A stretch of DNA of 64,000 bases from Diphasiastrum complanatum (lineage: Eukaryota; Streptophyta; Lycopodiopsida; Lycopodiales; Lycopodiaceae). The notes beneath the pieces are model-generated. The model was not told where the DNA came from. It searched no databases and worked only from the letters and a program-made list of their open reading frames with translations. The stretch lies in assembly GCA_029204225.1 (NCBI GenBank), contig CM055109.1, positions 4,488,299 to 4,552,298 of the forward strand, in the 5' to 3' direction. A program made the translations under genes and the position numbers. Below are positions 1 to 11,829 of the stretch, in pieces (positions within the stretch are counted from its first letter, which is position 1; each line of letters begins with the position of its first letter).

Positions 1-81
1 TTTCAAGTAAGTATGGTTTTGAGGACTTTAATACAATTGTGAAAAATGTATTAAAGTCCTCGAAACCATACTTACTTGAAA
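1..81. repeat. Foldback inverted repeat, 34-base arms
   Basis: Arms at 1-34 and 48-81 are reverse complements around a 13-base loop. The only mismatch (T20 against G62) would still pair as a G-U wobble in RNA, so a transcript would form a fully paired 34-bp hairpin. The left arm starts at the window edge, so the true repeat may be longer. It could be a small foldback/MITE-like element or a small-RNA precursor; no mature product can be inferred. Confidence 0.9.
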
Positions 82-207
82 ATGCTTGCACCACCGTAAT
101 TATGGACTTGAAAGGGATCCTTGCGAGAAAAATACAAGACACACAACCTAATTAGCATGAGACCACAAGTCCAAAGCTTATCTAGATCCACTGTAGAAAT
201 ATATTGA

Positions 208-1258
208 TTATAGTGCCATTGGAGAAACAGTCAAAGAAAAGAGGCGACATCGTGTGTCTGGATCGTGCACATAATAAGTAGAGGAAAACTTCTCCATCTG
301 AACAAGAGCAAAGAGCCCCTTGCGGAGCCTAGCCAATGCAGCTGGTCGAAACGAAAGCAATGGACCAGAAAAGAGAACACCCAGGTATGTGTAAGACGCT
401 ACTATCTCTAGAGGCTGTCCATCAAAATAGAACATAGTGTCTCTCATATGCTGCCTGTTGGTGTTAAACACCATAACCTTAGTCTTTCCAATGTTCACCA
501 TTAGCCCCCATATCTGACAGAAAGTATACAAAACATCCAGATGTCGCTGAAGTCCTGTAGCTGAACTAGATAGTAAAACCACATCATCTGGACAAAGAAG
601 GATGGAGATAACAATATCTGCTAAAGGACAGCCATCCCCCCCTTCTTCCCGAATAATACGCTCAAGGTCGTCAATGTATAAAGCAAAAAGGGTGGGTGAT
701 AAAGGACATCCCTGCTTTACTCCGACCGTACTATGAATATATGAAGACCATCCATCTCCATCACGAAATCTGGCCAAAACTCTCTCATATAATGTGATGA
801 TAGCAGCAATGATCTCCTGTGAGAAACCAAGGGATGCCAGACGTTGCAGCCGCAAGTGTCGCGGAACTAAATCAAATGCTTTGCGGAAGTCCACAAAATA
901 GCAATAGACTCTCTGTTTCCTGAACTTCGCTGCCTCAATGATACATCTCAGTATGAATATCTGGTCTGCTGTTGAGCAGCCTGCTCTAAAACCTGCCTGT
1001 CCCATAGCATATAACTCCTCTGTCTCTGCATGAGCGCTGATGATAGACTGCATAACGGAACCATAGAGCTTAGTCATAGTGTACACGGCTGATCATAATA
1101 GTACGATAGTTGTCTACATTCAAAGGATCACCAGCCTTAAGTATAGGGTGCAAAAGGTTAGTACACCAAGGTGTGGGAAGGCCAAAAATAACAGATTGGT
1201 TAAAAACGTAGGAGATGTATGGAGCAACAATATGGGCGATGGGCTTTAGAAAGTCCAT
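208..1258 (-). pseudogene. LINE reverse transcriptase, frameshifted
   Basis: Two minus-strand frames (1258-1070, then 1086-208) cover a non-LTR reverse transcriptase. The first carries the N-terminal part ending in a NYRTI-like motif. The second has VDFRKAFD (motif A), GVKQGCPLSP (motif B) and the catalytic turn at about 582-593, which reads CPDD instead of the usual YADD, so the aromatic residue before the Asp pair is lost. A frameshift sits near 1080. The frame ends at 208 shortly after the thumb-like region, and no downstream RNase H or zinc knuckle is seen. It would have copied LINE RNA at a nicked target. Family assignment is secure; activity is very unlikely. Confidence 0.88.
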
Positions 1259-1536
1259 ACTTAGAGAGTCAACATCAATGGCTTTATGGTTTTAGCCATT
1301 TTTGATGGCGTTTTCAATCATGGATGGAGTGAAAAGGGTGAATTCTGAAGGTCGGGGTGAGAGAGAGATGGAAGGAGAGTCAATTGTATAAAGTATTGCA
1401 GCATAGTCAATCCACGATTCAATGGCAATAGGAGTTGGCATACATGAGTTTTTAGAAAACATCTTCCAAAAGAAGGTGGAAGAAGAAGAGTCCAAAGAAT
1501 CGATGAGTTTTTGTGACAGAGACTGAAAGTACATGG

Positions 1537-2527
1537 TCTTACGACTTCGGCAAAGTCATCGGTATTCTCTTTGTTTAGATGCTAAGGTGTCAGGAGAATG
1601 ATTTTGAGCATAAACAACCTGCTTGTGTAGAGAGAGGCACTCATCATCATACCATCTATTGTAAGTGCGTTTATAAGATGAGAAAGTTTTGGGTGGATAT
1701 GCAGTATTGGCTGAGCAAAGAAGCGACTGAGATAAAAAGGCGGCTTGCTGGTCCACTGAAGATGAGAAGGGGAAATCGTCCAGCATTGTTGCCAGAGAGG
1801 AAGTGTAAGTAGGAAGACCAATTGGAGAGAAAGAAGGACGATGGTGGCGTGTGGAATGTGGAGTCGTAACAGTACCAAGAGTAGCATGGCCAAGAGACAG
1901 GAGCAATAGAGAGTGATCAGAGATGGTAGGGTGCATAATACAAAAAGTATGAAGAAACGGAATTAAGGCTGGTGAGCCAATGAAGTAGTCAACAACGCTG
2001 TGTCCACCACCGCGCGGATGGCAGGTAAAAACTGATGATGATGGCCACCGAGAAAGGCCATTCAGAATGGCTAAAGAGTGAGCTTATGCAAGTCCAATCA
2101 ACTGTTCTCCAAAGTGTGTAGCTGGGGTATCAGCATCCTGAGAGGTCCTGTCCAAACCCACATCCAAAACCTGAATATGTAGGAAATCACTATCTGCATG
2201 AAACTCTGTCTGCTGGGTGTTGGTGCGAGCGTTAAAATCGCCTGCTAATAAAATAAGGCCCTGTTGTGCAAAGCTGGCTATATCATCTGAAAGAGCCTGG
2301 AAGGGGTCACCACCATAATTTGCAAAAGCTGATGTCTGAGGTGCAAAATAACAAACTGCTATAAAGAGATCTTGAGGTAGCCCTAAGAAGTGACCATAAA
2401 ACTGTAACCAAATAAACCGTGCAAATGGATCACTTTTGAGTAGCTTAAAATTAGTACGAAAAACTACCTTGGTAAGACATGCAACACCACCAGCAACGCT
2501 ACAACCAGGTGATCTGATGTCGTCCAA
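1537..2527 (-). pseudogene. LINE endonuclease (EEP/APE-like), frameshifted
   Basis: On the minus strand the frame 2527-2084 carries the GDFNAR motif typical of LINE apurinic-type endonucleases, and the frame 1936-1556 carries the late SDHSLL motif, which holds the catalytic Asp-His pair. The domain would nick target DNA to prime reverse transcription. The N-terminal catalytic motifs are absent because the copy is cut off near 2530. At least one frameshift falls between 2084 and 1936. The segment 1534-1292 encodes the poorly conserved linker towards the reverse transcriptase. Confidence 0.82.
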
Positions 2528-2565
2528 GGCCAGCCAAGGGAGGTCACTATCATTCAGAGACGGAT

Positions 2566-2841
2566 GTTATGAGATGGACGGATGCATTAGCAACTATTGA
2601 CTGCCAGGCATGTCAATATGAATCAGATCCAAAACCGAGTATATCTTCACCCAAATGTTACACTATGGACACACCAATCACATTTGGAGTGACTATGATA
2701 AACGTAGCATGGCTGTCAGCGGAGCCAATTGAGAATCCAGTGGATGATGATCTAGTCCCTTGGCAACATGCTCTAACTTATAATAAGGAGATTGAGCTGA
2801 CGGATGAACAAGTCCTACACCACATGGACCCAGATCATTAG
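2566..2841 (+). pseudogene. Fragment of gag-protease element, C-terminal part
   Basis: The translation matches, almost residue for residue, the region downstream of the protease in the gag-protease relic at 39566-41822: an ATIDC motif, a DTPITF motif and ELTDEQ...HMDP. Homology begins just after the LINE ends and stops at HMDP, where Ty3 polymerase sequence takes over near 2842. It is therefore a roughly 275-base orphan piece caught between two other elements. No function is known for this part of the polyprotein. Confidence 0.7.
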
Positions 2842-2847
2842 GATATT

Positions 2848-5797
2848 GTGGATTGCAGTTCTTATTTATGTTGGTTAAAAAATTTTACTTACCATGAAGA
2901 ACGTAGTTTACAATTTTACAATCTCCAAATGGAATTAATGTCTAATAACCTAAAACAAGAAAACTCACCGGAAGGTGAAATTTTTAAGAAACTTAGACAT
3001 GAATTTAACGATGTTTTTCCTGAGCAGCTTCCTGAGGGTCTTCCCCCCTCTAGGGGTGTTGACCATGGTATTAAACTAATTCCTGGTAATTCTCCTATAT
3101 GACTGTATCCATATAGGATGAGTACTAGTGAGGAGGATGAAGTTTATAGGCAACTGCAAAATTACCTTAAGATGGGCCATGTTAGGCCTAGTAAATCTCC
3201 CTGGGGGGGCACCTGTGCTCCTTGTTGATAAAAAAGACGGAGGTACTCGTCTTTGTGTGGACTTTAAAAAGTTGAATAAGTTAACGATTAAAAACCGTTA
3301 TCCTTTGCCGCGAATGGATGAACTGGTTGATCGATTGCATGGTGCAAAGTACTTCACCAAAATCGATTTGAGATCAGGGTATCATCAGATTCGCATAAAG
3401 ACTGAGGATATTGAAAAAACCGGGTTTAGAACTAGGTACGACCATTATGAGTTTCTTGTTTTACCATTTGGCTTGACAAATGCTCCAGCGACTTTCCAGC
3501 AGATGATGAACGATCTTCTTCGTCCATATCTGGGAAAGTTCGTTATAGTCTACTTAGATGATATTCTCTTCTATAGTAAGACCTTGGAGGAGCATGAGGA
3601 GCATCTTAGGACTGTCTTAAAGTTACTTAGACAGGAGAAGCTTTTTGCCAAGGAATCTAAATGTGTGTTCTTCCAGAAAAGGTTGTTATACCTTGGTCAC
3701 ATTATCTCGGACCATGGGCTGGAAATTGGCCCAAATAAAGTCCGACAAGTTCGAGAATGGCCCATCCCTAAACCATCTGGGAGGTTAAGTCCTTTTGGGC
3801 TTTACGGGATTTTTTCATAGATTCATCTTGAACTATGCATTAATTGCATTGGCCTTGACGAATGTCCTCAGAGGGGCTAAAAGAGTTAGCCGGCACAGTA
3901 AGTTCAGTCCTCCAGTTACTTGGACTGAAGAGTTGAATCAGAGTTTTGAGAACCTCAAATACTGTGTAACTACAGCGCCTATTCTACACATAGTGGATCC
4001 TAACAAGCCGTATGTACTTGAAACGGATGCCAGTGACTATGCTATAAGCGCAGTCCTATATCAGGATGGTAGACCGGTAGCTTTTGAAAGCAAGAAGTTG
4101 GATCCTACTCAAAGGAGGTATTCCACCTATGACAAGGGACTTTTTGCTGTCATTAATGCCCTGAAGGTTTGGAGACATTATTTGTATGGCTCCCAGTTTA
4201 CTATAGTTATTGATCATCAAGCGTTAAAGTATATTAACGATGCGGTCGACCTTAGGGGTCGTAAGGCCAGATGGTCAGAGATGCTCCAAGAATTTCATTA
4301 TGACATTGAGTATCGGAAGGGTACCTCTAATAGTGTCGCGGATGCCTTAAGCCGGATTGGAGAGGTTAATCAGTTAAGCTTTTTGTCCTGGCAGGTTCTA
4401 CTAGATCTAGTGATGAGCTTGGAATGCAAGATTCCAAGATTTCTCCTCAGGATAAGATACAAAGAGACTATTCCATTAGGAATGGGTTACTTTTCCGGAA
4501 TGGAAAAGTTTTTGTGCCAGAAAATAATGATATAAGGGCCCGAATCCTGCATGAATGTCATGACAGCCCGTGTGCAGGGCACCCTGGCGCTCAAAGGACG
4601 CTTGACTTAGTAAAACGGAACTTTTATTGGCCAAATTTAAAAAGTCAAGTGGAGGCATATGTTCGCAAGTGTGCGCAATGCCAAGTTAATAAAGCTGAAA
4701 GATTTAAGGCAGTTGGTTTGTTAATGCCCTTGGAAATTCCCGAAAGAAAGTGGGAAAGCATTTCCATGGACTTTGTGGTTGGGCTACCTCGGACGGGGAA
4801 GCAAAATGATGTTGACAAGTTAACTAAAATGGCGCAGTTCATACCAACCAAGCAAACGGTTAAAGCTTCCGAACTTGCGCAGCTTTTTGTGGAAAAGTTG
4901 TTCAGGTTGTTTGGTTTGCCGAATGATATTGTTAGTGATCGAGATCCAAAGTTCACTGGCAAATTCTGGCAAGCGGTCTTTGAGAAATTAGAGACCACTC
5001 TAAGTTTGGGGTCATCAGATCATCCTGAATCGGATGGTCAGACAGAGAGGACAAACCAGTCTATGGAAGATATGCTTCGGGCATATGTTTCCAGAAGACC
5101 GTCAGATTGGGAAAAGTACCTTCCAATGATTGAGTTTGTGTATAATAGCGCAAAGCACTCAGCGACGGGTTTTAGTCCATTTTCTCTGATGTATGGTTTC
5201 CAGCCTAGGGCTCCCATTTCAGTGGGCCTCAAAGGCTTCAAGGTTAAAGCAACAGTAGATTTCCTGCATGATATGCAAGAAATGTTGCTTGTTGCTCGCG
5301 AAAACGTAAAAACGGCTCAGGATAATAGAGCCCAGTTTTACGCTAATCAAAAGCGACAACCTAGGGTTTTTGAGGAGGGAGCTTGGGTATCTCTTAGAAT
5401 TCCAAAAGATTCTAAGGTACTAAGGACTGGAAAATGTCCTAAGTTATCACCTCGTTATGCAGGGCCATTCCGTATAGTAAAGAAACTCCATCGGAATGCG
5501 TACCAGCTAGAACTCCCTCAAGATGTTAAGGTACATCCAGTTTTTCACATTAGTCGTTTAAAGGAACGACTTGGTGGAAAGGATGACTTAATGCCTCAGG
5601 AGGACTTAGTTCGGCTGGAGGACCTATCATCCTTTGTACCTACTGAACCACAGGCCATTGTTGATGTACGTCAACGTGGACTCAGAAACCGGCAAGTAAC
5701 TGAGTACTTGGTTCGTTGGAAAGGAAATTCCGAGGATGATGACACTTGGGAAAAGAAATTTGACCTTAAACTAATATTTCCGGGATTCCTTCCTTAG
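2848..5797 (+). pseudogene. Ty3 pol (RT-RNase H-integrase-chromodomain), broken
   Basis: Domains in order: reverse transcriptase (about 3128-3800, catalytic YLDD at 3551-3562), RNase H (about 3970-4370, TDASDYA and HQALKYI motifs), HHCC zinc-binding domain and integrase core (4540-5100, with D of MDFV, D of SDRDPKF, E of QTER), and a C-terminal chromodomain (about 5653-5790). Breaks: a stop at 3101; a one-base gain in a run of seven G near 3203; a frameshift near 3790; a deletion near 4385 relative to the 52-kb copy. Five residues are missing from the integrase core near 4808. The chromodomain is expected to guide integration to marked chromatin. Dead copy. Confidence 0.9.
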
Positions 5798-5824
5798 ATA
5801 AGGAATATTTTAGGTTAGAGGGAA

Positions 5825-6272
5825 TGTTAGGGACCCAACTCTCTCGGGTCCCAAACCCAGACTTGAGACTGGACGATGACTGGGCCTGTAGACTTGACCA
5901 GTGACTCGTGAACCTGCATGGTTGCCACGTGTCATGATCCAGGAGTGCACATGGCTTGGAGTCTCTCTCCTTGGAGGTATACAAGGGGAGGAGGACTCAT
6001 TTGCCATCCATTCTGTCTACCTAGGAGGAGGTGGATGGAGAGCGTGTGCACGGCCAGGATGTATTGCTAGCGTGAGGCAGGAGATGGCTGAGAGCCTAGG
6101 CGGTGGTATGGGACGCCGTCTGGGATGGAGGTCGGATCCAGCTTGATACGGTCACAGGCCAGGGCACGGAGGGTGGACCCGGATTAGGTCCTATGACGGG
6201 GTGGAACGTGAATCGTTCGGTCTCTTGTGGTTAACCGACACCTGGAGGTTTGCAGTAAGTAAGATTGTAACA
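5825..6272 (+). repeat. 3' LTR of Ty3 chromovirus copy 1
   Basis: The LTR starts TGTTAGGGACC directly after a purine tract (AGAGGGAA) and ends TTGTAACA at 6272, 448 bases long. The boundaries were set by alignment with the 450-base LTR of the sister copy at 49666-50115. The first 150 bases contain a CCACGTGTCATG G-box-like element. No partner 5' LTR is present upstream. Confidence 0.88.
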
Positions 6273-7166
<894 letters not shown>

Positions 7167-7465
7167 TGTTACAACCTTGATCGACCATAAACGGCCAGGT
7201 GTCGGTCACCTCGCTATAGGATCCATCCAGATCCACCCTCAGTGCCCTGGCTTGTCAACAAGTAGGAGCTAGGCTCCAACCCTACCACCGCTATCAAGAT
7301 CTCCCACCCCTAGCTAGCTCTCATCTTGGCTATGCACAAGCGCTCTCCATCCATCTTCTCCTAGGTAGAAGAATGAATGGCAACTGAGAACTCCTCCCCT
7401 GTATACCTCCAAGGTAGAAGTCTCCAAGCCAAGTACACATCCCTGATAATGACATGTCCTTTTGT
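7167..7465 (-). repeat. Degenerate solo LTR, chromovirus copy 1 family
   Basis: Read with the plus strand, this block follows the inverted LTR at 49666-50115 in order: TGTTACAAC at 7167, a CCAGGTGTCGGT block, a CACCCTCNGTGCCCTGGC block, CGCTCTCCATCCA with CTCCTAGGTAGA, and GTATACCTCCAAG. It is clearly diverged and has no pol beside it, so it is best explained as an old solo LTR in minus orientation. The boundary near 7465 is approximate. Confidence 0.75.
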
Positions 7466-7590
7466 CGTACACTATTGTTTCTTTTGATATCCTCTTCAAC
7501 ATTGCGCTTTTCCAAGTTTTGCAACAATTAGGATGACATTATGCTGCCATTTAAACAACACACTAGATATACGTGCTCTTTTTATGATGG
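7455..7590 (+). repeat. Direct repeat, copy A
   Basis: Shares CCTTTTGTC, CTTTTGATATCCTCTTCA, GGATGACATTA and TGCTGCCATTTAAACA blocks in the same order with 8560-8722. The two copies are diverged and lie about 1.1 kb apart in the same orientation. The element type is not recognised; it may be a pair of old terminal repeats. Confidence 0.7.
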
Positions 7591-8559
7591 TACAACTTTG
7601 AAGATAGTGATTATTTCAATAAAATGCAAAACATGAATGCTGAAGCCCTTGTTATGTGTTCAAGTCCATTCAAACCAACTCTTGAAGGTATGGCGAGTGA
7701 CAACAATGAGACCAAGATCCTCAATCAACTATTTTGTTTTTAACAATGAGAAAAATGATGATGCAAGATGGATTGGCCTTGAATATCAGAAAGCTTTTTG
7801 AATATTGATGCATGTCAATAGGAAAGACTTTATGTCAAAGGAACAAAAATACAATATACATATAGGTCTTATTGGAAAGCTAGGATTGTTGATTTGAAAG
7901 TATCTTTGGGTGAACAATCCATTTTAGAGGTGCTCGTTCAACATGTTTATATGCATTTTAAAAAACATTGTGATTATAAAAAATGTAATTGAGTATTGTG
8001 ATCTTTTGACTTACTTATCATTTTTAACATGTAGTTGTTTAAGAAAATAAAAATTAATGATGGTGTCTTGTGTTGTAGATATATATCTATTAAGAACCTA
8101 TCGACTTTCTTAAAATATTATAGATGTCTTCCACTTAGAAATGGGTAATTGCAATCCAGAGAATGAATTGCAAAAGAACTTGTATTTTGTTATGACAGTA
8201 TGTATATTTTAGATTTGAATGGAAATTCAGAAAAACTAGAGTCTATACCTCTTCTCATTTTTAAAATAATGAGTAAATTGTACCTAATGACAATAAGTGA
8301 AAGCTTTTTTAGTTGCTAATTGTAGAATGACATACACAAGGCACTCAAAATAGGTAAATCACCATGCTAAGAATTCCACATAGCCTACTCGCTGTTCTTC
8401 ATCTAGTGGAGTTTGATTGAACTATATGTGATGATTTAAAGACTCATCAAAATGTGACTGCCTTTATTGATAGTCTTGATTGCTATTCTTTCATATATGC
8501 AACACATACATACTAGTTAACACAATCCATGATTAACACTAGAATCCTTTGACATTTTT
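7591..8559. other. No gene seen
   Basis: A/T-rich sequence between two direct repeats; no open frame with recognisable similarity and no convincing splice-bounded exon. Confidence 0.5.
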
Positions 8560-8722
8560 TCATCTCCTTTTGTCATATGCTTCCGTTCCTTTTGATATCC
8601 TCTTCATTGTATGCATTTTTCCCATTTTGACGACAATTTGGATGACATTAGATGCTGCCATTTAAACAGCAGACTAATTATGAGGTCCATGGTAATCTCT
8701 TTATGTGCTCTATTTATGATGA
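8560..8722 (+). repeat. Direct repeat, copy B
   Basis: Diverged direct copy of 7455-7590. Its right end, TGTGCTCTATTTATGATG, becomes the left arm of the foldback at 8694-8761, so the foldback arose within one copy of this repeat. Confidence 0.7.
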
Positions 8723-8761
8723 TATCTTATTACAATCATAAATAGAGCACATAAAGAGATT
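8694..8761. repeat. Perfect foldback, 27-base arms
   Basis: Arms 8694-8720 and 8735-8761 are exact reverse complements around a 14-base loop. Because only the left arm matches the related repeat at 7455-7590, the right arm looks like a templated inverted copy of the left, as produced by template switching. Confidence 0.92.
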
Positions 8762-8779
8762 TTATTTGATACACGGTTT

Positions 8780-9163
8780 GAACATTCTTGGGGGGATTGG
8801 GAATAAAACATGTATTGAACGTTCTTGGCTACCCAATCTCTTAAAAGGCCGTATGTGAACATTTTCCAGCTACTTTAATTCGAGTTTTACCTGTACATTT
8901 GTTTTCTTAAGAGAAAACTCATTTTTAAAGTAAAATCTACTTGGGTATTGTTCTATGTGTAATCTAGTTCGTCTGAACATTCTTGGGGGGTTTGGGATTA
9001 AAACACATATTAAACATTTTTGGCTACCTGATCTTTGAAAAGGTCGTATGGGAACATTTTCCAGCTATTTTAAGTCGAGTTTTAGTTGTACTCATGTTTC
9101 TTAAGAGAAAACTGGTCTTTTAAAGTAAAAACTACCTGGCTATTGTTCTGTGTAATCTAGTTG
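8780..9163 (+). repeat. Tandem duplication, unit about 195 bases
   Basis: Two units begin GAACATTCTTGGGGGG at 8780 and 8975. They share, in order, a GGCTACC block, an ACATTTTCCAGCTA block, TTCTTAAGAGAAAACT, AAAGTAAAA and GTGTAATCTAGTT. Because a primer-binding site follows at 9354, the duplication probably lies in the U3 part of an LTR. Confidence 0.85.
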
Positions 9164-9353
9164 GATTGTGTGATTGGTAGCTACATGCTGCTGTTGTGAT
9201 TCCTCTTTCCCTTGTGATTGATTGATCCATAGCTTGGGAGCTAGATCCGTATTATCTAGGTTTGGTTGGGCTGGTTTGTCCACCATCCGATTCCATTGTG
9301 TTGCTTGTTTGTGGCTTGCTTAGTTTTGAATCCTTGAGTGAAGGACTTTATAG

Positions 9354-9366
9354 TGGTATCAGAGCC
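9354..9366 (+). promoter_or_regulatory. Primer-binding site (initiator Met tRNA)
   Basis: TGGTATCAGAGCC matches the 3' end of plant initiator-Met tRNA and is identical to the site behind the 5' LTR at 47538. It marks the end of an LTR at about 9353, but the internal region is cut off near 9486 by LINE sequence. Confidence 0.75.
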
Positions 9367-9485
9367 AAAGCTAAGCAGTGTTGCTGTTGGGGAGTACTCA
9401 AGTGGGAGCCAAAAAGTTGGAAGCGGACCTTCGTGTTGGGGTCCTGATTCTTGGACCAGGAGGGGCAATAAAGCAGGAGATGCAA

Positions 9486-9815
9486 TGAAATAGTCCACTA
9501 CGCTGTGACTACCACCAAATGGGTGGCAAGTATATGCAAAGGAGGATGGTCACTGAAGAAGACCGTTAAGGATAATGAGACTGTGTGCTTGAGCTAACCT
9601 TAGAAGCTGTTCCCAAAAAAGCGTAACCCTTGAGTTCTGAGAATAACAGCCATAAGAGGTATCATATGGATGAAGAGAGAGTGTGTCAGCATAGAACTCA
9701 GTCTGGCAAGCGGCTGTGCGTGCATTAAAGTTAAAGTCCCCTGTAAGCAATATGTAACCCTGTAGAGAGAGTCTAGCAACGCCGTCAAAAAGGGCCTAAA
9801 AAGGATCACGCATAC
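9486..9815 (-). pseudogene. LINE endonuclease fragment
   Basis: The minus strand aligns with about 1973-2310 of the LINE at the window start, including a GDFN(FN)AR version of the endonuclease motif and the text around QTEF(H/Y)AD. At least one small insertion and a frameshift are visible. Both ends are abrupt (primer-site flank on one side, unknown sequence from 9816). Confidence 0.75.
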
Positions 9816-10104
9816 ACTAGTGAGAGCCCAATGGGTATGTTTATACCCTCCAAGGCCCATGCACCCTAGTAGTTTATTGGACACCTTTGCTGCAGCCTAA
9901 CTAGGCCACATCATCTAGTTCCCCTATGACTCACTGATAGATCCACAATAATCCACCATCATGAGTTAGGCCTCCAACCATTAATTATGACCATATACAC
10001 TCGAGGGCCCCAAACCCTCATAATCATAGTTAACTTACGGGTCGAGGTAGGCCTACTGATCTCTAACAGGATAATCAATCCGAGATCAGTCGTGTAAATT
10101 TTTG
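9816..10104. other. No gene seen
   Basis: Unassigned sequence between a LINE fragment and a Ty3 RNase H relic; possibly old LTR sequence, but no match within the window supports this. Confidence 0.4.
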
Positions 10105-10440
10105 CTTTTTTTCATGCACTTAGGATTTGGTAGCACTATTTTTATGGTAAGCAAGTTTGTAGTGTGTAATGATCACCAGCCTCACAAGTATTTTTGCAAT
10201 CAATTTGAGCTTAGTAGTCAAAAGGCCAAATGGGCTGAGTTACTGTAGAATTCAATTATGAGATTCAACACATCAAGGTTCCTACTAGCCATGTGGCTGA
10301 TGCTCTTAGTCAATTAGGTGAAGTAATCGATTTTCCTTCATGGAAATTTATATGTAAAATAGATCCATACTAGCATATGTGCCAAATGATGACACTATTT
10401 AGTGTAGAATCTTGTTTGAGTCTCATGATACACTTTGTGC
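10105..10440 (+). pseudogene. Ty3 RNase H relic
   Basis: Plus-strand translation gives, with frame changes, NDHQ, an ELSxxKAKWAELL stretch, a YEIQHIK stretch and HVADALSQLGEV, matching the second half of the Ty3 RNase H domain (compare 4200-4370). The RT and the first RNase H half are absent. Heavily decayed. Confidence 0.7.
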
Positions 10441-11829
10441 TATGGGCATTTGGGCATACATAGGAAATATGTTGTGTCCTTGGTAACTCCAATCGACCAG
10501 GCCTTGACCATGGGACCCTACTAATGGTTAGGGGGCTTTAATTGGTAGAATGGTGACATCATTAGTCCTAGTGACTAATAATAAACCTGGAGGCTAGGGT
10601 AGGGTTTTTGAAGGTAGCAATCCAAACTTAGGCAATCGTGGATACTTGTTAGCTAGCGGTTGTCCTTGTGCTAGTTGTGGTTAGGCTTACTCTTTGAGTG
10701 GTTATGATACTATGGGATGCCATAGCTAGGAGCTTAACTATAGTATTGGGGGTGAACTATTGATGATGTCAATAGCTCAATTTGTTGGGGTGGTTTGTCC
10801 TTTGCTCTTTGGGTTGTTGGTGTCTTGTTACATCTTGGAAGTCTTTACATGGCCCAACAAATCAGTCACCAATTGGCCATACCCAAACATACATGCATGT
10901 CATGTAGAAGCTGGTAAAATTATTGACCATTGTGTCTCAAATGATCCACCTAGCATAGTACATGTGGCCTCTCGATTGATAATCTCCTAGCAGGCTTTGT
11001 TTAAGACTCAATATCCACAATACAATTGTAGGCTCGCCACTATGAGCCATTTTCCACTACGAGCCATTTACTTCAAAGCTTTTCACACGATTTTGCACTT
11101 ATGAAACTTACATTTTATAGCTAGTGAGTACATCTTTTAAGTTTCCACTTAGAGAAGGGTTATGAAAAATACATCGAGTTCAATAACTAGGGGAATACTG
11201 ATCGAAGTTGACAATGGGTATTGTTTTTTAGCACATTTGAGGAGGGTTTGCGCAAAATCACATCTATATACTGGCATAAGTAATTTCTTTGATAGAGTTT
11301 TAGCAAGAGAATTGCAAAGCTAGATAATGGAGTTCTTATGAATAGGATGGAAATATTTTATGCAGTCAGGGATGATTCATTTGATGGTGTCATAGGTTGT
11401 GAGTGGGTATAAAAGAGAATTAGTGTAATTGAACCAATTTTATCATTATTGTCTACACTATTTGCAAAGCACTTCATGGATTCATGTACCTCATAACCAT
11501 TCTACATGACAGTTTCTTTGTTGAATAACTAGTCACCCATTACAGCTGCAATATAACTTTTTTTGTCCAACATAATGGTCCTTCCACTTTTAGCCCCCTT
11601 TGAGAAATATGCACCAATTTATTCTAGGAGCTAGTATCTTATCAATGAATGTTTACTACTTTTGATTGTTTCCAAGTCTAAATTGAAAGTCGGGAAGAAA
11701 TTTGATATAGGCACCATTTCAATTGAAGACATGATAATCTTCGCATAAGGAGTCATTAGTTTGTAAAAGCATTTTAGAATCTCATTCCCTGCCTATAACT
11801 TTTGTCATCATTTCTTTATGGCTCTACAG
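10441..11829. other. No gene seen; intron upstream of first visible LKR/SDH exon
   Basis: A/T-rich, with no recognisable coding similarity. The preceding LKR/SDH exons, which should encode the part of the reductase just before the VNC motif, were looked for here and further upstream and not found, so this intron probably extends beyond the window start. Confidence 0.5.

Larger units (their letters stand above)
208..2530 (-). mobile_element. Decayed LINE (non-LTR retrotransposon)
   Basis: Read on the minus strand, this region gives an apurinic-type endonuclease (about 2527 to 1556), a linker (1534-1292) and a reverse transcriptase (1258-208) in the usual LINE ORF2 order. The frames are broken several times, so it is a dead copy. 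Homology stops near 2530-2567, where a plus-strand gag-protease fragment begins. No poly-A tail or target duplication was identified. Related scraps of the same LINE type lie at 9486-9815, 14520-15800 and 16800-17050. Confidence 0.85.
2842..6272 (+). mobile_element. Truncated Ty3 chromovirus, copy 1
   Basis: A plus-strand Ty3/gypsy element: the end of the protease-RT linker, reverse transcriptase, RNase H, integrase and chromodomain (2848-5797), a purine-rich tract just before 5825, and a 3' LTR at 5825-6272. The 5' LTR, gag and protease are missing. A second copy of the same family lies on the opposite strand at 49666-52107. The LTRs of the two copies align from end to end (448 and 450 bases, TG...CA). 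Confidence 0.9.
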
